In this document: positions 12,137 through 25,800 of the stretch, piece by piece
How positions within the stretch are numbered: position 1 is the stretch's first letter
How the letters are laid out: the number at the start of each line of letters is the position of its first letter
Made by a program: the position numbers and the translations under genes
Origin: Onchocerca volvulus
Lineage: Eukaryota; Nematoda; Chromadorea; Rhabditida; Onchocercidae
Direction of reading: 5' to 3'
Length of the DNA: 64,000 bases
Assembly: GCA_000499405.2 (NCBI GenBank)
Contig: HG738138.1
Span: 16,283,054 to 16,347,053, forward strand
The notes under the pieces: generated by a model
The model's input: only the letters and a program-made list of their open reading frames with translations
The model's database searches: none
What the model was told of the DNA's origin: nothing

Positions 12137-13690
12137 TAATCCGTAATAGATCCATTAAACTATTTCAACTGCCAAATTATCTTTTCTCACTTCATTAATC
12201 AAAATGTTCAGAGGATATTGACATATTGAAAAGTATTCACCTGTTCATTGTCCAAACCGTAGATTATTGGTGATTAATCCAATATTTTTTATACGTTTGA
12301 GATATTTCGATTTAAATAACATTCTTGATGTCACATATACTTTTCGATTAACTGTTTACGAATATGCAATGATATGCTATTACGTATGAAACCACGTATT
12401 AATGTCAGATAGATCAAAAAATTTTATTTCAGATACGATTTGAATATTGAAAAAATATTCATATCATTTTAGGTGAATCTTGAAGCTATTTATTATTAAC
12501 AAATATTTTGATAAATTCTTCAGAAACAACTTAATATTTTTTCTTTTTTTTTCCTCATTGTGAACAAGTAATACGAAATATGGACAGAAATATATTTTTT
12601 CTTTTGCAAAAGAAACAATACTTAAGCTTAAGGCCTGAATAAAAATCGAATAATTTTTTTCTCAGAATTTGTTTTAGTTGCATACTCAAAGCTTATGGAT
12701 GAAAAGAAAAGAAAAAAAATAAAACTTAGCAAATTTTACATATGCATAGTCTGGGAACTAATTGCAATGCTAAGAAAAGTTTCATTCTTTTTCTTTAGTG
12801 TTTTCACTTCAAGACTTGTGAGTATTTGCTTGCAAATATTATGATGGAAGAGCTTTATAGAAGAGATCATTAATGGTAATTAATTTTCACTGAAGCAACA
12901 ATCATTTGCTTATTTCAATCGATAAAATGGTGAACTTTCATGATCAGCATGTCTTTGAATTATTGTGAAATTTCGAATTATCACTAAAGAAATTTGTAAT
13001 AATAAATAATATAAAAATCAAAGGCGACAAGAATGCAAAAAGTTTTATCCTTTATAATCTTTAATCTTATTTCTGATATTATTTTCTCAGATTTCTTTAC
13101 TTTCCATTTTTTATGGATGAAAAAAGATGTTTGTGACAATTCAAAATTTGTAATAATTCAAAAATAAAATAAAATCATGAAATCTGACGATATTTGCTGA
13201 ATTTATCGAATTATGACGCAAATACATAGCACAAAAATTTCTCCATTTACCTAATGCGCCACAAATTACCTGTCAAAAACGATGACAGAAAAAAGAGACA
13301 TGTCATCAGCAATCAGAAAAAAAAAAACTTTAATAATCTTCTTATCCATTCTGCTGATTAGATTATCAGTAATTTTCGACTTCATTCATTTCTTCGTCTA
13401 ATATTTCTAAGCCAGTACTACTTTTCGATTGATATTAAAGTTAAACAAATCATTCCTGAAATGAATTTGTCAACAATCATTTAAATAGAATATTTAACAA
13501 TTACTTAATATGGTATTTATCAAATTTGGTACGTTTTATGACAAGCATCAGCATACGTCAACATTTACCCAATATGTGTATTTCCGTTTTCATTGTATTA
13601 AAATGGTATATATTTTTACCACGGACAACGAAAATAATCATTAACATTTTTGGAAGCATTTCTATGCATTTTGAAAATTACAGTAAATAT
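12137..13690. other. AT-rich stretch without a supported gene
   Basis: No splice-bounded open segments recognised. The right end grades into the 28S rRNA pseudogene. Confidence 0.5.
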
Positions 13691-13699
13691 AACGATTTA

Positions 13700-14021
13700 C
13701 CAGCTGTATCGAGACGCATCACGTTTAAACTCAACAACGGTTCACCTTACACCGTCAGTTCTGCTTACCAAAAATGGCCTATTTGGAGCACACGTTCAAT
13801 GTCTATGCTTGATTCAAGCAAGTGAGACGTCAAACTCATTGACAGCCTGAGGATAGGTTGAAGACGTTCCGCTTTACCGAATTTAACAGCTTCATAACGT
13901 ACTCCATCTATCCTGAGGGAATCTTCAGAAGGAATCAGCTACTAGACAGTCCGATTAACCTTTCGCCCCTGTACCAAAATCAGACGATCGATTTGCACGT
14001 CAGAATCGCTTCGGACTTCTA
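13700..14021 (-). pseudogene. Degenerate 28S rRNA gene fragment
   Basis: Read on the minus strand, this stretch carries landmark large-subunit rRNA segments in the correct order: GACGTGCAAATCGATCGTC, then AGGGGCGAAAGG, then CTAGTAGCTGATTCC, then CCCTCAGGATAG, then GGTAAGCAGAACTGACG and GTGAACCG. These match conserved eukaryotic 28S rRNA, but changes at normally invariant positions (for example GGTTAATCGG for GACTAATCGA, CTGATTCC for CTGGTTCC) show decay. Only about 320 bp is clear; weak similarity may continue left to about 13550. The open frames over it are accidental. It is probably a dispersed rDNA fragment rather than a working rRNA gene. Confidence 0.88.
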
Positions 14022-14084
14022 TCTAGGTAGACGATAACGATCACGCGATCACGTTGTTGTGGCAAAATTATTTAACTGAATGTA

Positions 14085-14400
14085 TTATGATCAACTGCTA
14101 TTATGCTCTGTCTTTGACTACAACTGCACCCAGATATTCCGTTCTGCTTTTCATCATAAGTAAATTCAACTATTCACTTCATCTTTGATCATAACAATGC
14201 TGAATTATTCCGCTCCATTCCTGATCATAACTATACTCAGCTGTTTCGCTTGTCATTGGTCAAGTTACGCATAATCGTTCCGTTCTATCTTCCATTAACT
14301 ACACTCAATTCATAAATACGCTCAATTGTTTCGTTCATCTTGGTCATAGTTATACTCAGTTATTTCGCTTCGTCTTACAAGTACTCTCTGCTGTTTTACT
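14085..14400. repeat. Degenerate 36-bp minisatellite
   Basis: Units such as TCCATTCCTGATCATAACTA followed by TACTCAGCTGTTTCGC repeat with a 36-bp spacing and many substitutions. The array starts just beyond the end of the 28S fragment. Confidence 0.75.
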
Positions 14401-17400
14401 TTATGTCTACCCTTTTTTACACCAACATATTGGCTTTTCAATTAAAAAAGTCATAAGCACACAATTTTCAGCAAATAAAATCATCTCAATATAGTGTCAC
14501 ATCTAAAAAGAAAATATTTGATGGACAATTCTTCTGCAAACTGAAGGATTCATTGTTTGTTTTCTTGGCGCCAGTATTGTTCTTTTAAGAATTTAAGTCA
14601 TTTGCATTTATATCATCTGATGGTGCCACATTCATCAGAGATATCCAGTAGCTTTGGAAATGAGACATTGAGTTGTCACGATCATGTTAATCTTTATTTT
14701 TTGACATTTCAATATTAAATGAAAGTCGAATCCCATTTAACTTTTAATATGCTAATTACCAAACAGAATATTACCTAATAGTCTGCTGTATTTTCGCTTG
14801 GCACCAAATGCTTTACAATCGAAATGATACTCCCAAAAAAAGAAAAATAATTTGCGGATGTTAGAAATTTCCCATTGTTACCATCTGCTAGTCGAATAAG
14901 AGAATTATGCGCTGTTTTTTTTTTTTCGGAAATTGCACGAAATTGATTTAAAATGTCTTTTTTCTTGTCATTCAAGGCATCTAAATAAATTTGACAAAAA
15001 AAGAGAAAAATAAAAATTACCTGAAAAGGTATGAAATGGAAAAAATAGATAATAGTTAACCTTTATATCATCTGTTACAATATAATGAGCATAACATGAT
15101 TGCGCTTGATAACAGAGCTAGTGATAAGATCGATTTCATCAGTTCGTTATCAGTAAGCCAAGCAAACGTCCAAGATGACAGCAGATGTAAAATTATTGCA
15201 AAATCTATTGAAATAAAAAATTTATTAATGCTTAAAAATAGGTATTTTAAGTTTTAATAAAAAAGTAGATTCAAAATTTTTTTAGAAGTAGAAAAATGAA
15301 GAAGCTTTCCTAGATATAATGAAGGAAAAGTCTAAATTTGAGATTGAAGAAAATGAAAAATGATGAGGTAGAAAAATAGTGAAAAAAGAACAAGATTAGT
15401 GGCATCAGTATATTGGACTCATTTTTTTAAGGATTCAATCCAGCTTGCTATTTCCTTTGCAACCATTAAATTTAATTGCTTGTTCCTTTCTCTTCTTTTG
15501 TAGAATCAAAAGATTGCGTAAATGATAGGCAAATGCAAACATTAAACAATCATATATCATTATTTCATATTCACTAAAGTAAAAATGACAAAAAAAAAAA
15601 AAAAAAAGAGAAAAAAAATTGCATTCGTTCTTACAACCTATCGAATTGATAAAAATATCAAGTAACGGTACTTTTTAATTTCTTATAGTCTATTCATCGA
15701 ATAATGATGAAATACTAATAATCGTATTGTTCTATCTCTCCTTCCTATAATTCTTCATCATCATTAGAAATTCAAAAGATTTCAGATCAGAAATGAAATC
15801 TTTGACCTTATATATTTGTATACTTGCTGCAAAAATAAAATATCATATTTTAATTAATTCTATCCATTGGTTTTAATTTTACCAATAACTTGATATAATT
15901 TCCTTGATTTGATTTAATATATTTTGCAGAGATCTCAAGATAATGTCAAAGATTCTAGATTACGTTGCATACGAGAGAACATACTGTCTCAAATATATAA
16001 AAGTGAAAAAAAAAAAGGAAATTAATACTATTTTTGAAATCTTTTGAAAGATAAAACCTTGAAACTTTTTGAAAGGAATATTTTCTTTTCTCCATTTTGT
16101 ATTTATGTGAATTGAAAATAAGCATATTTGAAAATAAATTCCAAATTAGGAGAGTCATGTTAAAAAAAATTTTTTTTATTTTTGAAACGAAAGAAAAAGA
16201 CTAGGTAGCAATATCGCTAATTTTTAATTTCTCTTTCTTCTTCCTTTCATTCTATCTCGAGAATCATCTTCATATCTCGAGAGAAGATATAATATCAATC
16301 AACGATGCCATGACAACGAAGTGATTCATTTAATGTAACATGAAAAATTCCACTGAAAAAAAAAGCCTTATAGGAATATGAAAATGAGCCTAAATTAAAA
16401 AGAAGAAATAATTTCAGTCTCAACAAACAACATTAATTCCAATAAAAAAACTATATATAGAATAATTGGGTTTTAATTAAAAATAAAAAAGATTACTAAA
16501 AATTTTGAATAACTGTCAAGTGGAATAAAGAAAAAAATTTTTTTTTCTTTTTTTTTGTTCATTTGTAGAAAAAGAAACCATCCGTGAAACTCATTCCATA
16601 TGATTTTGAATGTTTTATAAGTAATAACAATTGAAAACCAAAGAGTAAAGAGAGTTTGATTCAGATGTATGGTTTAATTAAAAAGAAAAGGGATTCGAAT
16701 GATTAATATTCATGTACTAATTTACAAAAGAGTCATAATTTCGATATACGGGATTGTTGCAATAATTAAGCTGAATTTCAAAGATTATTTAAGCAGGCAA
16801 GAAGAGAATGATATTAGATATCGTTATAGAGGAAGCAAATAAAAATTCAAGTGAAAGAACAGAATAGAAAACGTTCGGGAAATTATTCTTTCTTACTGAA
16901 TGAAATTGACATTCTTTTCGTAATTAAATGCTAAGAAAAATGAAAGAAAGAAAAGCGAAAAAATGAAAATGATTTAGTCAATAAACGAATAAAAAAAAAC
17001 CAGTTGTCAGCTTTCCTCTCGCTTCAACAGAGAAATAAACTTATTCATATTGCATACAATTAAATATTTAATCGACACATAGATTGAAAAAATAATGAAG
17101 TAGTAACTATAATGAATAGATATATTAATATTTCTGTATTAATATCTCTGTATAAGTGTGTATAATGCGAAAAGTTAATCTATTTTATACTTCATAAATG
17201 AAGCATGAAGTTTAGAAATCCATGATTTAAATAATTGATTTAACGAAATTTGAAGATGTTAGTGAGTCTTTCCAACAGTTAATAATGTGATTCCAGGAAT
17301 AAAATAGCAAAGCTGAGCTGCTTTAGGCGTTTATCATCGAAATTTTTCATCCTCTTAATTTCATGTTTACTCAGATGAAATGGCTCTAATTAAACTTTAA

Positions 17401-19370
17401 TATTTGAGTATCAAAGCCTAATTGGAGCCATTTCATCCATTTAACAACATTGAATGTATATTCAATACATACCAAAATGAATGTTATAGAACGAAATAAA
17501 TGATGTAAATTTGTATTTCCTCAATTTTATCTAATCAATATTAAATTAAAAAGAAAGAAGTAGTGATGTATTCCACAAGTCATTTCGTGTGTCAAGATTT
17601 TAAAAGAAATTATCATACCATCTGATGCCTTTAGAAGTACACTTAGTGCAACTGAGAGTTACGTGAAAACAGCGTGATATTTCAATATAAAGAAATATAG
17701 CGTCTGAGAAAAAATCTTAAAAAAAAAAGAAGGAAAGAACTAATAGAATTTAATGATATGCCATCGTGAATAAAAAAAAGGAGATGAAATCGAAATTATA
17801 GCATATATCAATGATGTAATTATGAATCACTGCTGATTAAATCTGGGCTACGTTTTTATGTAATTATGTCATCAAAAAACATAGCAGAAATCAGAATCTC
17901 AACCATTATTGAATGACACGAGACAGGATGCATCATTGATAACATCACTATAATATTTTAATTTAAAGTCGATGTAATAGAAGCTAAAAAATTTGAGGCA
18001 AGTGATTTTTCAATTTAATTCCAATTCACGTTCATGACGATGGAACAATAATTCTTTTAGGCTAAAATAGAACATAATAGAAAAATCAGCAACAGTAATA
18101 GTTGTTCCAAGTTTGGAATCCGGAACAATTACTCAGTTGACAAAGATTATTTCATTGATCGATTTTGATATGGAAATGGAATTCGATTTGTTGCAGCTTC
18201 CTTCTAGATCTTCTGATAAAAGATTATTTTTCTTTACATAAGCAGGTGTAAACAATTGCTAATAAGTAAGTTCCAGTTGATACTTTGCTAATAAAGTTGA
18301 AAATGAAAAAATAGTTTATCGAATTGTAAACTATCAATTGGAAAAATTTATGAATAATAGCAGAAAAACTTCGCCCATTTTGAATTGTCTGAAAAATTAG
18401 TTCTTTCATATCTAAATTGCCATTTAGAAAATATTTCAACCGGCTGAGGAAATTCAGACCAAATCCTGAATTATTTATACATTAGATGAAATGAGTGGAC
18501 GGCTGTTTTTAGAAACGATCTTCAAGAGACGAATTCATATCCTTGTTCTGAAACAGAATTTTGTCATCAAGATAAAACATGTTGTTGCACTAATGATTGA
18601 AAAGTTCTGAAGAACTATTTTGTGATATTTTAAACTTAAGTTCTAAAATAATCTTTTTATAGTTAAGAATTTAAAACAAAACTATTTAGTTAAGTTGTAA
18701 TAAATTTATCGTACAAATTGGGAAATTTTATTACTTTACATATACATGAATAAAAGTAACTTTTGTAGCATAGAAAAATAAATCCTTAGTTTTGGAAATT
18801 CAAATATTAAATGTGAATAATGGTAGTTGATAATTATAATACATTGATTAGATATCAGAGAAGGGGTGGGGAGAGAATTGAAAAAATTCGTGGGATGAAA
18901 TATTAAAGGTTATTGTCCTCATTTGTTAACGTTTGTCGAAACTTCGAATGGACTGATCATTGGCATCGATGTGTGCAATATCAAACTCTTCGATTGTACC
19001 AAAATATATTCAAAATTTGTCCCTAATATATTTGCTAAGAATTTACTAATTACAGAATAATATATCTCGTTTAGGATTTAAAAATGATCGGGAAACTATG
19101 TCACATAAGGATCAATGTAATATGATCATTTCATTTAAACATCAATCAAACATTAATAGTAGTATCATCTTTATTCTGAATATTAATTAGAACACTGTCA
19201 TTAATAAGTCTAATAATTCCAGGACATCTCAGGATATCCACGGTAGGAAATAATGGACTATATATTGTTATATTGGTATTTTGAAGTTATTATTTGCTTA
19301 AAACAATACATCATACCCTAAATTTTACATATTACCATAGGGAATTCAAAAACTTTCGGGACTATTTCTT
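14401..19370. other. AT-rich stretch without a supported gene
   Basis: Long non-coding stretch; short frames at 14775-14975, 15955-16158 and 18224-18439 (-) lack support. It contains the long hairpin at 17374-17437. Confidence 0.5.
17374..17437 (-). ncRNA. MicroRNA-precursor-like hairpin
   Basis: A 25-bp arm GATGAAATGGCTCTAATTAA... (17374-17398) faces its near reverse complement (17413-17437) across a 14-nt loop. On the minus strand the stem has one C-A mismatch and two G-U pairs; on the plus strand there are one U-G pair and two A-C mismatches, so a minus-strand transcript folds better. The size (64 nt) fits a pre-miRNA core. I do not recognise the arm as a known family. A miniature inverted-repeat relic is the alternative. 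Confidence 0.35.
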
Positions 19371-19374
19371 CTGT

Positions 19375-19740
19375 AATCTTTTGATATGCATCATATCAAA
19401 TCGTTTCCTTATCGTTATTACTTGGTGATAAAACATGAAGAATGATAATCATAAGCTAAGCTATCATTAAATCTTTTCCTCGCTATTATTAATTTTGTTT
19501 CGTTGCGACAAAGCGTTTACATCTGGTTTTTCCACCGATACAGGAAAAAACATTTTTCTAGGAATATTTTGATATGCGATATTTATAATCCTTTTCATTA
19601 TCATTTGTTGCTAAAATATCGAAGTTGATAATCACAAGCTAAGTTATCACTAAATTCTCTTCCCACCATTATGAATTTTCTTTCGTTACAATAAATCGCT
19701 CACATCTGGCTTTTTGGTCGATAGACGAAAAAAAAGGTTA
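19375..19740. repeat. Diverged tandem duplication, about 189-bp period
   Basis: The block from about 19378 (TTTTGATATGC..., GATAATCATAAGCTAAGCTATC, TTTCGTTGCGACAAAGCG, ACATCTGG) recurs from about 19567 (TTTTGATATGC..., GATAATCACAAGCTAAGTTATC, TTTCGTTACAATAAATCG, ACATCTGG). Confidence 0.8.
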
Positions 19741-19835
19741 TTCATGTGCTTGCCACAGTGAATTTGTGATAAGGATGGGAAGCAAATGTGTTCAACATTA
19801 TTACCATCAACACGAACCAGTAGACAAGCGTATGT

Positions 19836-19902
19836 ATCATTATCATCATTATCGTTATCATCATTATCATTATCATCATTGTCATTATCATCATCATCAA
19901 TA
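19836..19902. repeat. ATC/ATT trinucleotide microsatellite
   Basis: Interspersed TCA and TTA triplets with a few substitutions. Confidence 0.9.
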
Positions 19903-22841
19903 GGACATTTTAACTTGTTCTATTTCAAGAAAGATATGCAGCATCACAGTTGTTCATTTGCTTAGTTCTTCCTACTAGCGATTGTTTCCTCTTTCTTTAA
20001 TCATTCCATATCAATGCAATTTTTTATGATTGATAAAAAAAAATACATGTGTACGGAATGATTTTCAAAGATTTTCTCAACAATGTCTTTTTTTTTTATT
20101 GTTATTTTTTAATTGCATAGCATCATATGTTTTCTATTCATTAATAACAGATATTGAAATGACTTCCGAAAACGATTTCGATCAGTTCCAAAAATCAAAA
20201 TTATCGTCATTTCTGAGTAAAAATTGTTTGTTTTGCAAGTATTGATATGTCATGTTTGTTTACTCGCTTTTTGAAAAAATTTTTTGGAAAAGAAGCAATT
20301 AAATTATTGATACCATTCGAATCATTTGATTTTACTATGATAAACACAATGTCGTAATATAGTTTAACATCTGTAATCTTTTATGAATTCATTCTATTTA
20401 ATTTCAATGTCAGCTGATCATAGGTGACATGAGTAATTTTTATGAAAACAGAAAATACACAATATTTAAAAATAAATTATTAATTGATTCCTAAGTTTTA
20501 AGAAGGAAATCTGTTGAAAAAAAAAACTTATGAAATCTAATAAAAAAGAAATTCGTTAATTTAAAACTAATTTTATAATTAACGAATTTCTTATTCAGTA
20601 TATTTCGTAAGATTATTCATTTCATTATTTTTTTATGATATTTTGATAACGAATTGAAATTCATGAAATGTTTCTCTTTTTGTTCATTCTCAAACAAACT
20701 TTCATAGATGTAATAAAACGGAAGAGAAAGAACTATGCAACGGTTTGTTGATTTTTGACCTTTTTACATTTGTTGAGGAATAAATAGTATGTGAAAGTAA
20801 AGTATTGGATAAAAAGATAATACTGAATCCTCTGATCTATTCTGTCTTCAGTTCGAATTATTTATTTTGTTTCTTATTCCTCTAAACTGCACTCGGAAAT
20901 TCAAATTTGTACCAAATTTTTTCATTTTACCATCAAATTTGTGCTTCTCATTTAAATATCGTTTGTTCTGCTTAACTGCTTTCATCGAACCGATTCTTCG
21001 GTATGTCTTTTAAGATTTTCCTTTATTTTTTGTTTTTTCTTCTCTTTTTTTTTTTTTTTTTTTGTTTGTTTTTATTTCGATGAATTAAAGGACAAAATTT
21101 GGAATGACAAAAAGAATTTGACAAAGTCAATGAGCGTTGAGAAAGATAAGCAATGAATTGATTAAAGAAGAAATAGTATTTAGTTTACTTTACTACAATT
21201 AACTACAATTTGCGAATTTTTCTTCGGTATTTATCTTAAGGTCACCTTATTCATTTTGACTTATTTTATTGACAATAAAAATTTTTAGATTGACGAAATA
21301 TTCTGTAAATTATATAACTGAAAGGAATTTTCTTTTCGTTTTTTTTTTTTTTTGAAAAATAAGTACCGGAAATTTTAAACATATTTATTTTGAATTTGTT
21401 TAGCTCAACAATGAACTTTAATTAGAATTAATGAATTATTACAAGAAGAAATAAAGATCATCGTAATTTCCTGCTTTTATTAATAGTTAAAATGAGGGCA
21501 TAAACATTGTAAATTATCTAATATTTAGAACTGTTGAATGAATTCTTCGATATTTCTATAAATTTTGAAATTTTATAAACAGCCGTAAAATCTAAATGTA
21601 AAAGAAGTTTTAACAGCATTTTCAAAACTTCAGAAGCTGAAGGCAGATTATTTTAAAAGAAATTCCTCCATCGTTGCATGCAGTTTTGAAACTTAATAAT
21701 TAACGGTTAATAACAGATGTTGTTCGCCTCGAAATTTGAAAAAAATTCGAAGAAAGTTCAGCTTTTGAAACCTTCAAAATAAAGGGCATTTTTTTTTCCA
21801 CATATTCTTGCTTCCTGGAAAAAGTTCGACAAAGAAAATCAGTTAATGTTTATTTTTTCGAGGTCTGAATCAGATGTAATTTACCCTCATTCTTTGTGTT
21901 GTATTTTTCTGCATAAAATTTCTTAAAAGTTAGTTTGATTGATATTTGATTCAGAAAAAAAATAATAAAAAGAAAGAAAAATCAGCACGGCGAAACATGT
22001 GAAGTTTAACACGATATTTGTAAACAAGCATTTTTCAACTCTAACTGATTCCAAGATAAGAAGAAATATATTATGTGAAATATATTAAAGTGGTTTGGTA
22101 TTCTGATAGTAATTGATCATACATCTATTAACCCAGATTACTATTAAAAAAGTTTTCATTAATTAGTTTCTAATTACAATTAGCCAACGAAATTCAGTAC
22201 ATTGCCTTTGCAGTTATAGCATCATAAAAAACCATCGGCTAGCATAAAAAGAAAAACAGGAGAATTTCTTCCATTTTTTCTTATTTATTAATAATTAAAT
22301 TTAATTTTAAATTATTTCCTACTAAATTGTCATTAAAATTTATTTCTTCTTTTATTTTAATTCTCTTCTAACCATATGTATCAAATTACTTCCTCACTGT
22401 AATTTAATTAAAAGTAAACAAAAATCTGGTTTATTTTTTATTTAGAGGAGTTTCTGAAACAAAGCACGACAATTATTATTGATTATGAAGATAAGTTGAT
22501 AGTGAGCTATATTATCCTACATTCTATATTTCAGTATGGTTTAGAGCGAATTTTAAAATAAATTTAAGAATTTTTCAGAAATTCGTATCTTGTACTATGT
22601 TAATATAGAGTGATATCATTTAGTAATTTGATCTTTACCTTTCCTAAATTTTTTCGAACTTATCATTTTGCTCTCATTATAGAATGAGGATTTTATGCCT
22701 GTTTTATCTATCCATATTTGTATATTTCTTGGATCAGTATCTGACTCATTGAATAGATATAGAGCCTTATTCAAACTGTTAAAATATAACTCGGTAAAAT
22801 CTTCTAAGTATATTTGTAGAAGTTTGAATAACATTTATTTG
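19903..22841. other. AT-rich stretch upstream of the large gene
   Basis: One exon-like segment (about 20149-20216, after TTAATAACAG) reads MTSENDFDQFQKSKLSSFL and ends at CTGA then GTAAAA in phase 1, which would join the exon beginning at 22848 in frame. This is the only candidate for a 5' exon of the large gene. Otherwise AT-rich with a perfect 16-bp hairpin at 20546-20592. Confidence 0.3.
20546..20592. repeat. Perfect inverted repeat, 16-bp arms
   Basis: AAGAAATTCGTTAATT (20546-20561) and its exact reverse complement (20577-20592) are separated by 15 nt. Confidence 0.9.
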
Positions 22842-22847
22842 TTTCAG
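22842..22847 (+). promoter_or_regulatory. Probable spliced-leader (or cis) splice acceptor of the large gene
   Basis: TTTCAG, preceded by a T-rich tract (ATTTATTTG), lies two bases before the ATG at 22850. This arrangement is typical of trans-spliced nematode mRNAs, but a cis-spliced upstream exon is also possible. Confidence 0.6.
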
Positions 22848-22849
22848 TA

Positions 22850-25800
22850 ATGGCGGAGAAGAAAAATGGTAAGGAAGTAGAAGATAATGCTCAGGTACAT
22901 GTTGAGGAATCGTTTGATAATTCAAAACTGCGATATATCAAATCCGGAAACGGTATTCTAGAAGCTGACGACGCAATAAATTCGCAAATTTTGACACTTG
23001 AAGATCAACAACAGTCTAAAAAAGATTTATTAAGAAGTCAAAAAGTGCTGAAAAAAGAGCCCATTAATATAGCCACCCAATCAGGAATTCCCTCTACTAA
23101 TCTTGTAGAAGCGACAAGCATGCCTATTGATTCAATTTTGGGAAATCGGAATACATTCCAGCAGCAGAATAACTTTCATACTAAACAACCGCTCATTACG
23201 CCGAATTCTGAGACATCATATGAAACTGAAGCTCAACAAATTTTGGAACAGAAATTCATACAACCGTTTATTGAATTTGAGAATATTACAACAGAAATAA
23301 TCAAAGATCAGGTTGTTGATGCTTTCGGGCTTTCTCAAGTTATTGATGATTTGCAAGATCAACAAGAGATGAATGATGAAATCGTGGACATTTCAGAGTC
23401 GCTTAGAAATTTCCGGCAGAAATCGCCAGTCGAAAAACAAGCAGACTTTATGACTTTAAATGACGATGAAAGCTTAAGCAAAAATGAGGCAGGAATAACT
23501 GATGACACTGTTCATAAGAATTTAGGAGATTGGGGTTCCGGACATGAATTTGAGAAATGTGAATCAACACATAACGTTTTCAGCGAAGAAAAGACCAAGC
23601 ACCAAAATTTGGTTCAACAATTAGTTCCGAAAATTGCCGGAAATGTGATCCCTGAAAATGAGCAGGATTTTAAGATAAATGCTATTTTCACCGGGCTTCA
23701 GTCCATCGATGGAGAATTATTTGAGGTAATTAACGGATTAAGTAATGTCGTCGATGATTCTGAACGAGAAATTCATCTTCTAAAAATGGATTACCAAAAA
23801 TTAGAAGAAACAGAAATTCCGAACGAAACATTACATCCAATATCGGAAATCAATGAGGAATCTCAAGAAGTTCCGCTTGCTGCGGGATTTTCTGAGACAG
23901 TTTTTGCTGAAGAATTTAACGAAACAGAAATCCATCCAAGAACAGAATATTCTATTTCAGGAATCATGGTTGAGAAGGAAAAAATTAAGGCAGATGCAAT
24001 TCATTTGACAATGATTGCTGGGGCCCAAAGTATCACAGAAGAAGTTTCTTTAGAACAAGATCAATTTGAAACAACTTCAATCGGAGAAAAATGTTTCAAA
24101 AACATGGATTTTTCCGAAAGTGAAAAGGGATTCACTGTAAAAAAAGATGAAATTAGTCGTATAAAAGAGCTTACGAAATCAACAGTGTCGAAACAGGATC
24201 CGGAAAATACGAGTCAAGGAATTTTAAGAGGGGCTGAATTAGAAAATGAATCTGTATCATCTGATAATGAAGTAAGATCTGAACAGTTTTTGGTGGATTT
24301 GAAATCAACGAAAGTTGCGGAAAATTCTGAAAATGTAAACAAAATTCATGGTGAATATCGAGAATTACTTGAAAGCAAAAAATTTCGGGAGCAAGCACTT
24401 TATGAAAAGCAACAAGAAAATGCAATAAGTGTTGATATTGGAAAGAATATAATATCTCCGATTAAACTCTTGGAAGAAAAGAAGAAAAGTTCTGAAGCTC
24501 ATGAAAATAAGGCAATATCAAAGGATGATAAAAAGTCTGATTCTGTATCAACCACGTCGGATCAAAAACATGAAATGGATAGACAAGAAAACGATGAAAA
24601 TATTAAAGTAGACAATGCTGATAAACTTATAGTGAAGTCTCTTAAATTTGTGAATATGCGAAAAGACAAAAAGTTTGAAAATAATAAAAGAAATAAACTT
24701 TTTCTACAAAAAGAATTGAAAAACGTTAGTAAAGATGCCTCAAGTACCGTACCACCTAAATCAACTGTAAAGAGAACCACGAAAACATTGTCAACAACTG
24801 CTGCTAAAATAGTATCAAAATCGAAAGATGCAAAGAAAAGCAATCAAATGATGGTTGATCAGAAATCGACAACAAAATCATTTGTCCTCTTACCCTTAAT
24901 TTCTGGGAAAACTGCGATCTTGAAAGAAAAAAATGTCGAAGAAGTTGGATTGAAGCATACAAAAAATGTTACAAACAGTAGAAATGTTCAATCATTAAAA
25001 CAAAATACTACGCCGACAAAAACATCAACAGTATCGTTAAAATTAACTCAGAAAAAGCCTCAAGAAAGTCGAAATTTTGCAAAAATAAAATCAGAATCCA
25101 ATAACGACTCTAAAAATATACCAAAAGATATTATCAGAGATAATCAGAAAACAGAAAAAGATACGGAAAATAATGAAAAGGAATTGGCAAAAAAGGACAA
25201 AAAAATTGGGATCATCGACTTGGAACCATTAATTTGGATGGAAACTTTAGTGCCCACATACGAGCAAACTTGGAAAATTTACGAATCAACAAATCAAATC
25301 ATTGATAAAACTGATATATTATTTGAGAAAATGACGGAAAAGAAATTGGAAATTGATGGGAAGATTGAAAACTTGGAAATTAATAGTCCTAAATTAATAT
25401 GGGAAATTAAGAAGATTTCAGAATTTATGGAAGCTGAAGTTACAAAATCTCTTACTTTATCAAATAGAGGTGAAATCAATATTCCAGAATGTTATACTTC
25501 ATCAAATAAGGATAAGGAGTTTCTGAGTCTTATAGATTTTTCAAATATAAGGAAAGAGCAGCAAGGAAAAATATCCGTTGAAGAAGAGATAAGCATGGAA
25601 GACAGCAACGGAAAACGTAAAATGGAAATTTCCCGCTTGATACCATCTAAATCATTCGAAGTAATAGAACTGTCGCTAAAAGTGGAATCAGAAATTTCCT
25701 TGGAACAAAAAATTCTCGATATTATAAAACGACAAGACATTGGAAGTGATACAAGCAAAGATTCAGGCAATTCTCATGAAAATATAGAAGAGGATAAGGT

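Noticed and set aside
13526..13850. Two overlapping + frames of 99 and 66 codons
   Set aside because: Their GC-richer part is the 28S rRNA pseudogene read on the wrong strand.
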